Positions 25,513-32,520 of a stretch of 64,000 nt of DNA are shown here, piece after piece. The position numbers and the translations under genes are program-made. Location of the stretch: positions 475,207 through 539,206 of the forward strand of contig NZ_NBYX01000002.1 in the NCBI RefSeq assembly GCF_002099195.1. Reading direction: 5' to 3'. The notes under the pieces were generated by a model that ran no database searches, was not told the DNA's origin, and saw only the letters and a list, made by a program, of their open reading frames with translations. Numbering within the stretch: the stretch's first letter is position 1; each line of letters starts with the position of its first letter. This DNA is from Burkholderia puraquae (lineage in GTDB: Bacteria; Pseudomonadota; Gammaproteobacteria; Burkholderiales; Burkholderiaceae).

Positions 25513-25566
25513 GCGAGGCCGCCGACCGTGACGAAGCGGAAACATCGGCACGGTCGGCGGCCTCGC
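25513..25566. terminator. 18-bp perfect hairpin after the cupin gene
   Basis: Bases 25513-25530 are complementary to 25549-25566 (18 bp, core GGCCGCCGACCGTG), with an 18-nt loop. It lies 15 nt after the cupin stop codon and is followed on the minus strand by GCGCATTTTC, so it is a likely terminator and 3' stabiliser. Confidence 0.7.
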
Positions 25567-25580
25567 GATCGGCCGCGGGT

Positions 25581-26054
25581 TCATTCTTGCTTCTTCGCGA
25601 CCGGCACGAGGTCGAAGTGGTCGGCCTGGTACTGGAACAACAGGCAGTCCTCGCCCTTCTCGCAGCCGCTGTAATGCGGCATGTCGGCCGGCAGGTTGTA
25701 GAAGGAGCCTGCCGGATACTCGGTGCGTTTGCCGTCGACGATCGCGTAGAACGTGCCCTTCAGCACGACCGTCGGCAGGTTCTGCGTATGCAGGTGGTAT
25801 GGGTTGTCCTTGCCGGCCGGGAAGATCACGAAGGCGTCGTAGGGGCCGTGTCCGGTGATGCTGCCGCGCAGGTCGGCGACCTTGATGCCGCCCGTGCCCG
25901 GTAGCTCGCGCCATTTCAGGTCGGAGACGGGGAAGGACACGAGCGGCTGCGGGGCGGCCTTGGCCGGTTCCGCGGCATGCGCGGCGGTGGCGAGCGGTGC
26001 GGCAAGTGCAAGCGTGGCAGCCGTGGCGGCGAGATACTTCGGGATGAATTTCAT
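25581..26054 (-). CDS. Exported cupin-domain protein
   Basis: This is a 157-residue protein with a signal peptide (cleavage after AHA, about residue 27) and one cupin domain. NPYHLHTQNLPTVVLKGTFYAI gives the metal-binding His pair, and AGSFYNLPADMPHYSG the second motif with a further His. It probably binds a metal in the periplasm; enzyme or binding role is unknown. A Cys pair (CEKGEDC) is present. The start has an AAGGAA ribosome site. Confidence 0.88.
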   Translation of the reverse strand: MKFIPKYLAATAATLALAAPLATAAHAAEPAKAAPQPLVSFPVSDLKWRELPGTGGIKVADLRGSITGHGPYDAFVIFPAGKDNPYHLHTQNLPTVVLKGTFYAIVDGKRTEYPAGSFYNLPADMPHYSGCEKGEDCLLFQYQADHFDLVPVAKKQE

Positions 26055-26104
26055 GTGTATTCCTTACATTAAAGGGGATGCCGGCCTGTAACCAGGCATG
26101 CCGA

Positions 26105-26716
26105 TCAACGGGTGTGCAGTTCGAGGATGGCGTCGGTCGACATCACCGCGCCGAACGTATCGGCGACGGTGACCAGCGACGCCGCGTGCAGCGCGGTGTG
26201 GGGAACGGTACCGCCGGCCGGCGAGTCGATGTCGCGTGTGGCCGACGCGTCGGACGCGACGATCACCTCGAACCCGGCGGGTGCCGCGTCGCGCGCCGCG
26301 CCCGCGACGCACGCATGCGTCATCAGGCCCGCGACGATCACGGTCTCGATGCCGCCGGCTTTCAGTTGCTGTGCGATGTCGGTGCCCTGGAACACGCTGA
26401 CGTTCGATTTGCGGACCACGTGATGATGGGGCGCGGGGCGGATCGCAGCGTGGAATTCGACGGTAGGCGAATCCTCGGCGAACACCGGTGCGCCGGCCGG
26501 GTTCACGTGCTGCACGTGGTACACGGGCATTCCGTGGCGGTCTGCCATTGCGATGAGCCGGTTCGCGTTGTGCAGCGCCGGTAGGCCGTCGGGAATCGGC
26601 ATCCGGCCGGTGAAATACTCGTTCTGGAAATCGATGACGAGCAGCGCCGTGCCGTTGCGGGCGAGGACGGCCGGTTGCGACGCACCGACGAGGGTGAGAA
26701 TGGTCGGGTGGGACAT
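26105..26716 (-). CDS. Isochorismatase-family cysteine hydrolase
   Basis: This 203-residue protein has the cysteine-hydrolase fold. The catalytic Asp lies in ALLVIDFQNEY, the Lys near HVVRKSNVSVF, and the nucleophilic Cys in VAGLMTHACVAGAARDA. Members hydrolyse amides or isochorismate (nicotinamidase-like). Residue content does not fix the substrate. The start at 26716 is supported by a GGAG ribosome site. A LysR-type regulator is divergently transcribed from the same 290-nt region and is the likely controller. Confidence 0.92.
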   Translation of the reverse strand: MSHPTILTLVGASQPAVLARNGTALLVIDFQNEYFTGRMPIPDGLPALHNANRLIAMADRHGMPVYHVQHVNPAGAPVFAEDSPTVEFHAAIRPAPHHHVVRKSNVSVFQGTDIAQQLKAGGIETVIVAGLMTHACVAGAARDAAPAGFEVIVASDASATRDIDSPAGGTVPHTALHAASLVTVADTFGAVMSTDAILELHTR

Positions 26717-26876
26717 GATGTGCTCCGGTTCGAAAAGGGGATGTGGCGAGTGTAGGGAGCGGCCCGTTGCCCGGCTACAGCGTGCGCGAACATGATCTGT
26801 GCACGACGCGTACAACTCCGGTACCCGTGCCGCTTGGGACGAAACCCAGTATCGTCCGGCCGGAAACACATCTACA

Positions 26877-26890
26877 TAGGACCGGTCCTA
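26877..26890. promoter_or_regulatory. TAGGACC-GGTCCTA palindrome
   Basis: A perfect 14-bp palindrome with no spacer lies between the divergent hydrolase and LysR genes, 117 nt before the LysR ATG. It is a candidate operator for either gene. Confidence 0.45.
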
Positions 26891-27006
26891 ATCGTGGCGC
26901 CGGACGCGAATCGCCCGTTGCCGTCGCCGATACTCGGGATAAGATGTCCGCCGACGAGCTTCGTCGAACCGACGGACGAACCGGAAAAGCGTGAGGCGCC
27001 GTGTCA

Positions 27007-27984
27007 ATGGATCAACTGCTTGCAATGCGCGTGTATCGCACGCTAGTCGAAGCGCGCAGCTTCTCGGCCGCCGGCGACCGCCTGGACATGACGCATTCGA
27101 CGGTCTCGCGGCAATTGCGGCAGCTCGAAGCCGCGCTCGGTGTGCAGCTCGTGCAGCGCAGCACGCGTCACTTCGCGCTGACGACGGACGGCGAGCTGTA
27201 CTACGCATCGTGCGTCGACATTCTCGATCGCGTCGATGCCGCCGCCGGCGCGCTGTCGGCCGGGCACGCGGAGCCGAGCGGGCTGCTGCGCGTGTCGATG
27301 CCGCTTGCGGTCGGCACGCTGGAGATGAGCGCGTGGCTGCCGGCGTTCCGTGAGCGCTATCCGAAAGTTCAGCTCGACATTTCGTGTAGCGACCGGTTCG
27401 TCAATCTCATTGCGGAAGGCTTCGATGTCGCGTTGCGGATCACCGGCGCGCTGGCGGATTCGGAACTGGTCGCAAGGGCGCTGACGAGTTCGGACGAGAT
27501 TCTCGTCGCCGCGCCGGCGTATGTCGCGCGTCGCGGCCTGCCGAGATCGCCGGCCGACCTTGCCGGCCATGACCTGCTGATGCATCGCAAGCCGCAGGGC
27601 GACGGCAACTGGTCGCTGACGACCGACGACGGCAAGGTGACGAGCGTCGCGGGGCAGGCCGCGCTGCGGATCGACGCCATTACGGCCGTTCATGCGGCGG
27701 CGGTGGCGGGGCTCGGTATTGCCGCGTTCACGCATCTCACGGTAGCGCGCGACATCGCCGAAGGCCGGCTGGTGCCCATCCTGCCCGGCCACCGGCTCGG
27801 GCGGCTGAATTACTACGCGGTTTATCCACGGCGTCGGCACACGTCGTCAAAGGTGCGCCTGTTCGTCGAGTACATGAAGACGTACTACGACGCCTGTGCC
27901 GAAGGCTTGCGTGCGGTGCAACCCGCTGCACCGGGCGCCGTGGCGAGCCCGGCAACGCGCGCAAAGCGCAGCCCCGCTCGCTGA
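27007..27984 (+). CDS. LysR-type transcriptional regulator
   Basis: This is a 325-residue regulator. The N-terminal winged helix (MDQLLAMRVYRTLVEARSFSAA, STVSRQLRQLEAALG) is followed by a type 2 periplasmic-binding-like effector domain. The start at 27007 gives the usual MDQLLAM beginning and a 10-nt spacing from GAGG; a GTG two codons upstream is possible but sits too close. It is divergent from the isochorismatase-family gene. The stop codon lies inside a 9-bp hairpin (27971-27991) that may terminate transcription. Confidence 0.93.
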   Translation: MDQLLAMRVYRTLVEARSFSAAGDRLDMTHSTVSRQLRQLEAALGVQLVQRSTRHFALTTDGELYYASCVDILDRVDAAAGALSAGHAEPSGLLRVSMPLAVGTLEMSAWLPAFRERYPKVQLDISCSDRFVNLIAEGFDVALRITGALADSELVARALTSSDEILVAAPAYVARRGLPRSPADLAGHDLLMHRKPQGDGNWSLTTDDGKVTSVAGQAALRIDAITAVHAAAVAGLGIAAFTHLTVARDIAEGRLVPILPGHRLGRLNYYAVYPRRRHTSSKVRLFVEYMKTYYDACAEGLRAVQPAAPGAVASPATRAKRSPAR

Positions 27985-27991
27985 GCGGGGC
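27971..27991 (+). terminator. Hairpin overlapping the LysR stop codon
   Basis: GCCCCGCTC and GAGCGGGGC form a perfect 9-bp stem with a 3-nt loop that contains part of the stop codon. There is no T tract. Confidence 0.45.
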
Positions 27992-28062
27992 CCGCCGCCC
28001 TGCGCCGGCTGGTCTTGTGCACCGTTCCCGCGCTGACCGTGAGCAGGGGGTGCAATTGGCCC

Positions 28063-28872
28063 TCAAGGTCCGAAGCGGTCCGCCACGGCATCCTTCAGCC
28101 GCGCGGCGGTGATCTCGCCCATGTGCGATTCGACGAGGTTGCCTTTCGCGTCGAAAAAGAGTGTCGTCGGCAGCCCGCGCGAACCGTAGGCCTGCATCGC
28201 GTGCAGCGTGCGATCGAGCAGCACGTGATCGAACCGCAGCCCTTTCTGTTCGAGGAACGCGCGCACGGTCTGCGCATCTTCGCCCTGGTTGACCATCAGC
28301 ACCGTCATCCCCGGATGATCCTGCTGCGCTTGCGCGAGGATCGGCATTTCGCGCTGGCACGGCGGGCACCACGTCGCCCACAGGTTCACGACGACGGGCT
28401 TGCCCGCGAAGCGTTGCGCGGGCACCGGCGTGGCGTCGAGCGCCTCGAGCTGCAACGCGGCAAGCGGCGGCGCGCCGTGCTGCAACGTTGCGAGCGTGCC
28501 TTGCGCGATGCCCCACGCGGCGAGGCCCGCGAGCATGCCGGCCATCACCGGGCGACGCAGCGCGGGCAGGCGGCGCAGGCGCCAGCCCGCGAACACGATC
28601 CCGGCTGCGAGGCCGATGCGCCAGTCGAAGCCGCCGTCGCCGAGCGAGATGATCGAGCGTGGTGCGGCGGCGTACTCGCGCCACCACTGCGCGATATAGC
28701 CGACGCGTGCGGCGATCAGCCCGAGCAGCAGCACGTCGAGGATCAGGCTCGACGCCGTCTTGTGATGTCCGTCGGGCGGATGGCGCTGGAGGAAACGCGC
28801 GACGAGCCACGCGAGCAGCGCGGCGACGGCTACCGCGACGACGCGGATCGAGAAGGGACCGATGCTCAGCAT
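28063..28872 (-). CDS. Membrane-anchored thioredoxin-fold reductase
   Basis: This is a 269-residue protein. The N-terminal half (about 1-125) has several membrane helices resembling part of the Lgt (prolipoprotein diacylglyceryl transferase) fold. The C-terminal ~135 residues are a TlpA/ResA-like thioredoxin domain with active site WCPPC in VVNLWATWCPPCQREMP and cis-Pro in RGLPTTLFFD. The thioredoxin domain probably faces the periplasm and reduces or exchanges disulfides in envelope proteins. The hydrophobic half would be the anchor and possibly the electron entry point, but it has no Cys pair of its own. Monocistronic. Confidence 0.9.
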   Translation of the reverse strand: MLSIGPFSIRVVAVAVAALLAWLVARFLQRHPPDGHHKTASSLILDVLLLGLIAARVGYIAQWWREYAAAPRSIISLGDGGFDWRIGLAAGIVFAGWRLRRLPALRRPVMAGMLAGLAAWGIAQGTLATLQHGAPPLAALQLEALDATPVPAQRFAGKPVVVNLWATWCPPCQREMPILAQAQQDHPGMTVLMVNQGEDAQTVRAFLEQKGLRFDHVLLDRTLHAMQAYGSRGLPTTLFFDAKGNLVESHMGEITAARLKDAVADRFGP

Positions 28873-29066
28873 GAAAGGGCGGGGACGTGATCGAGCGGGG
28901 TTGGGGACGGGATGGGCCGTCGCGGCGCTGAAGCCTGTCGACGGTCGTGCTGCGTTTCGACCGGCTGCCCGGCATGGGGGTTCCCGGCGCGAACGTAACC
29001 GCGCGCTGCGGATTCGGCGGAGGAGGCTGGTTCAGGACTCCGTGATTGTCGTGCGGGCAGGTTGCA

Positions 29067-29111
29067 AATCAGACTGGTCTGATGTTCAGCGGAAGCGCAT
29101 TCATCAACAAT
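29067..29111 (+). promoter_or_regulatory. Shared palindrome promoter, copy C
   Basis: AATCAGACTGGTCTGATG (29067-29084), 21 nt, then AACAAT (29106-29111). The spacer resembles that of copy B over its last 15 nt. Predicted transcription start about 29118. Confidence 0.65.
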
Positions 29112-29117
29112 ACCCAC

Positions 29118-29199
29118 GCCGGTCCGGAGTGGTGTCCGCCGGCATCCCGTACAGGGATCTCTCCTTGACGGCCGCTCCCCCCCGGGCGGCCGATTTTTT
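29118..29199 (+). ncRNA. Predicted stand-alone sRNA C, about 82 nt
   Basis: The RNA would form a first hairpin (GCCGG...CCGGC), then ATCCC-GTACA-GGGAT, then CTCTCCTTGA. Its terminator has the stem CGGCCGC/GCGGCCG (29169-29175, 29186-29192), then A and six T. No plus-strand gene follows within the window for over 1.5 kb, so this copy is best read as a trans-acting sRNA. It is paralogous to element B: same promoter, same order of hairpin, CUCUCC segment and GGCCG terminator. No credible small protein is encoded. Confidence 0.65.
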
Positions 29200-29210
29200 G
29201 TCGTCCTGCA

Positions 29211-29326
29211 TGCGAGCGTGAATGCCTGGTGGCGGCCGGTGGGCGCGGCCGCACTCCGATCCCGATCGGCTGATTCAACGGAATAGGACCGCTGCCAGAT
29301 GCGAGCACCAGGCATTCACTCGCGCA
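29211..29326. repeat. Long imperfect inverted repeat
   Basis: TGCGAGCGTGAATGCCTGGTG (29211-29231) is nearly the reverse complement of 29306-29326, with 18-19 matches over 21 positions; 74 nt lie between. There is no flanking target duplication that I can see. It could be a remnant of a small non-autonomous element or a large RNA hairpin. The rest of the gap (29327-29606) shows nothing recognisable. Confidence 0.45.
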
Positions 29327-29606
29327 TTGCACGACGCCAGGTTGGTGACAGGAGAGGGTTTCCGATGACGGCAACACACATGAACTGTCGTTGCCGATGG
29401 GCTGGCTGACGACGTAGCCGTGCATGCGTGGCTTGCCCTGGCATTCAGGGATTCGGCGATTCAGTCATGCCGCGCGCGGGAGCGCGGTGAGGGGCGGGGC
29501 AGGCCCGGTGTCGAGAGGCTTGCTGAAAGGACCATCCGGTCGACCGGTTCCGCGCAGGAGATGGGCGCCGGCATCTGCCGCGGCGGCGCAGGCTATGTGC
29601 GTGTCG

Positions 29607-30614
29607 TCACTGGCTTTTGCCCGATGCCGCCTCGCCGAGCCGATACGCCGTGAAGAACTCGTACCACGGCGACCCTTCCGCCACGGGCACGTCGAGCGCT
29701 GACGTCCGCCGCTTCAGTGCGCCGAACACGTCGTTGATTCGTGCCGTCTGCCCCGCATCGTTGAACGGATAAGGCCGTGCCCGGCCGGCCGCGAACGCGC
29801 CATAGGCGATTGCGAGCAGGCGCGCGCTGTCGTCGGTCGCGGCGATCGAGCCGTTGATCGTTTCGGCGAGGCGCGGCCGGTCTTCGGTGCGCGATCCAGA
29901 CAGGCACAGGAACACGATCGCCGACAGTTCGTGCAGATCCTTCACCCGCAGCAGGCCCGGCAGCCGCGCGACGATCCGCTCGACCGGTTCGTCGCGCAGC
30001 GCGTCGCCGAAGTCGAGCACGGCGGTCATCGGGTTCGTGTCCGCTTTCAGGCGATCGAGCGCGGACGGGGCGGCCGACGCGCTGGCGCCGTCCGGCGACG
30101 CTGAGGGAGCCGCCCGCAACGCATCGGCCACCTGCTGCGTCCATTCCGGAAAGATCATCCGCACGTTGCCGAACTGCTCGCCGCCTTTCGCCGCCGGATT
30201 CCATCGATACACGATCGTGCCGCCGCGAATGAACGGCGAATAAAGGTGCTCGGGCGTTTGCGGCAGCGGCCGCCGGTTGATCGGCAGCCAGGCGAGCGTC
30301 AGCCAGTCGTAGCGGCCGGTGGCGGGCACGGAAGGGCTCGAACTCGCGACGACCTGCCATGTGCCGCGATTCGCATGGCGGCGCCGCGCGTCGGGCACCG
30401 CGACGGTCTGGCCTTTCGCGGTGTCGAAGTAGGTCGTGCCGGTCACGTTCGTACCGCTGTCCGCGGCCGGCGTGATGATCGAGATGACCCACGATGCGCC
30501 GTCCGCCGAGCGGTAGTCGGACGGCTTCAGCGTCGCGACGTCGTGCACCATGCGCGTTTCCGCCGCGACGGGGCTCGGGGGGAGATTGGCGGGCGCGGCC
30601 AGGATGCTCGGCAT
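29607..30614 (-). CDS. Hypothetical protein, 335 residues
   Basis: No family is recognised. The protein has no signal peptide or transmembrane helix, a Pro/Ser/Ala-rich linker in the middle (about 170-195), and a mixed alpha/beta N-terminal half rich in Trp and Tyr. The C-terminal half (LDRLKADTNPMTAVLDFGDA onwards) looks helical. A GAGGA ribosome site precedes the ATG at 30614. It is likely cytosolic and monocistronic, and the coding statistics look genuine. The conserved-looking stretch PWYEFFTAYRLGEAA lies at the C-terminus. Confidence 0.75.
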   Translation of the reverse strand: MPSILAAPANLPPSPVAAETRMVHDVATLKPSDYRSADGASWVISIITPAADSGTNVTGTTYFDTAKGQTVAVPDARRRHANRGTWQVVASSSPSVPATGRYDWLTLAWLPINRRPLPQTPEHLYSPFIRGGTIVYRWNPAAKGGEQFGNVRMIFPEWTQQVADALRAAPSASPDGASASAAPSALDRLKADTNPMTAVLDFGDALRDEPVERIVARLPGLLRVKDLHELSAIVFLCLSGSRTEDRPRLAETINGSIAATDDSARLLAIAYGAFAAGRARPYPFNDAGQTARINDVFGALKRRTSALDVPVAEGSPWYEFFTAYRLGEAASGKSQ

Positions 30615-30807
30615 GGGATTTCCTCGGATTCGGGTGCGTATCGTCGAGCGGGAACGATGCGCGGCGGCGCAGATTGTTTTATGTCACTGTAGAACGTCGC
30701 CGCCGGAAACGGAAACCGGCTGCGCGGCGCACCCCGCTCACGCGTTCCGGCGCTTCGGCTTACCATGCGCATCCTGAGCCAACGACGAACACGGGGCGGG
30801 AGCGCAC

Positions 30808-31533
30808 ATGACCGACACGAAAGCCATTACCGAGCACTGGACGCAAGTCGCCGACCAATGGATCGGCTGGGCCGGCAAGCCGGGGCACGATGCGTTCTGG
30901 AAATACCGCGCGGGCCTCGCGGCCTATATCGGCCGCGACACCGGGCGCGCGCTGGAGATTGGCTGCGGCGAAGGCCGCGTGAGCCGCGAGCTGAAGGCGC
31001 TCGGCTACGACGTGACTGCGACCGACGTGGTGCCCGCGATGCTCGATGCCGCGCGTCATGCGGATTCCGCGCATCGCTACGAGCTGGCCGACGCGGCCTC
31101 GTTGCCGTTCGACGCGGCCAGCTTCGATCTCGTGATGGCGTACAACGTGCTGATGGATCTCGACGACATGCAGCGCGCGTTGAACGAGGCGCGCCGCGTG
31201 CTGAAGCCGGGTGGGACGCTGTTCATCTCGCTCGTGCATCCGTTCCGCGATCGCGGCGGTTTCGCGGGGCCGCAACCGGATGCGCCGTTCGTGCTGAAGG
31301 GCAGCTATTTCGGACGCGAGCACTTCGACGGCGTGGAAACGCGCGACGGGCTGTCGATGCACTTCGCCGGCTGGTCGCTGCCGCTGCAGGCGTACATGGA
31401 AGCGCTGGAAGCGGCCGGGTTCGCGATCGTGTCGCTGCGCGAGCCGCCGCCGGACCACGTCGAGACGGACCAGTTGAAGCAGTGGGCGCGCGTGCCGTTG
31501 TTTCTGTGGGTCAAGGCGCGGCCGGTGGGTTGA
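30808..31533 (+). CDS. Class I SAM-dependent methyltransferase
   Basis: This is a 241-residue enzyme. Motif I (ALEIGCGEGRVSRELKALG) binds SAM; later motifs are VTATDVVPAMLDAAR, FDLVMAYNVLMDLDD and RVLKPGGTLFISLVHP, which fit the Methyltransf_11/25 group. The substrate is unknown. It starts 193 nt from the divergent hypothetical gene. Confidence 0.93.
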   Translation: MTDTKAITEHWTQVADQWIGWAGKPGHDAFWKYRAGLAAYIGRDTGRALEIGCGEGRVSRELKALGYDVTATDVVPAMLDAARHADSAHRYELADAASLPFDAASFDLVMAYNVLMDLDDMQRALNEARRVLKPGGTLFISLVHPFRDRGGFAGPQPDAPFVLKGSYFGREHFDGVETRDGLSMHFAGWSLPLQAYMEALEAAGFAIVSLREPPPDHVETDQLKQWARVPLFLWVKARPVG

Positions 31534-31691
31534 ATTGGTCGCCCCGTGGATACAAAAGCCGACCGAAAGGATGATTTTGTGCCCCCGGGGCGACCGAATG
31601 GGCCGAAGCGACCGTTCCCGGAAGGGATCATGGCATTCAATCGGGCGGGGCATTCCACGAGAGGGCGCTTGCCCACGTTTCGCCGCCCTGC

Positions 31692-32168
31692 TCAGCGCGA
31701 CAGCTCTTTCCGGTAGAGCACGGCCCCCGGCTTTTCCGCGACGGTGTCGTAGAGCCGCATCGCCGTGTGGTTCGTCTCGTGCGTCTGCCAGTACACGCGT
31801 TCGGCGCGATGCGCCCGCGCGGTGTCGTATACGGCTTCGATCAGCGCGCGGCCGACGCCCTTGCCGCGCTCGCTGTCGAGCGTGAACAGGTCCTGCAGGT
31901 AGCAGGTTGGCCCGGCGAGCGTCGTGCTGCGGTGATACAGGAAATGCACGAGCCCGACGAGCCGGCCGGCGCGCTCGGCGACGAGCGCATGCACCGGTTC
32001 GTAGACGTCGAAGAAGCGCGACCACGTGAGCTGCGTAATGCGCAGCGGCAGTGCCGTGTCGTCGAAGCGGCCGTAGAAGCGGTTGTAGCCGTCCCACAGC
32101 GGTAGCCACTGGTCGTAGTCGTCTTCCGTGACCGCGCGTACGGTCAGTCCGGTGTCGTTGGCGTTCAT
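31692..32168 (-). CDS. GNAT-family N-acetyltransferase
   Basis: This is a 158-residue GNAT protein. The acetyl-CoA-binding motif A is YLQDLFTLDSERGKGVGRAL, followed by AVYDTARAHRAERVYWQTHE and the motif B segment TAMRLYDTVAEK. The start at 32168 (MNANDTG) gives the normal length; an open frame extends 22 codons upstream. It presumably acetylates an amine on a small molecule or protein. Confidence 0.92.
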   Translation of the reverse strand: MNANDTGLTVRAVTEDDYDQWLPLWDGYNRFYGRFDDTALPLRITQLTWSRFFDVYEPVHALVAERAGRLVGLVHFLYHRSTTLAGPTCYLQDLFTLDSERGKGVGRALIEAVYDTARAHRAERVYWQTHETNHTAMRLYDTVAEKPGAVLYRKELSR

Positions 32169-32282
32169 GTTGGCGGGCCTGTCGATGAGAAGGGCGCGCG
32201 CCGCCGATCCGGCCGGCGCGTCGCAGGTCTCCACGATAGGAAGTTCGCGGCCCGATGGGTAGGCCCATGACGACAGTGCTTT

Positions 32283-32460
32283 TTGGTGCCACGACCCGCA
32301 AAATGCTCGCGATGTCGATGTCGGCCGGAACCTGCGGCGATCACGCCGGCCGCCCTTGTTGCTGCCGGCATGGCGCTGTCAGGTTCAGCCTTCGCCGCGC
32401 AGCAGCCGCGCAGCACGGCCCCCATGCCGCCCGAACGCCACCACGGCATGCCGTTCGCTC
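32283..32460 (+). pseudogene. Possible frameshifted small exported protein
   Basis: One frame begins KMLAMSMSAGT and the neighbouring frame continues with a signal-peptide-like stretch AALVAAGMALSGSAFA and then AQQPRSTAPMPP. Joined by a one-base shift near 32335-32345 they would make a short secreted protein. Neither frame alone is a good gene, and one runs into the ABC transporter. This is a weak call. The rest of the 352-nt gap (32169-32520) shows only likely promoter sequence. Confidence 0.25.
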
Positions 32461-32520
32461 TGTTAGACTTTTTCGCCCATCGCCGCCATCCGGGCTGCGC
32501 CGTGCCCGGTTCATCCCGCC

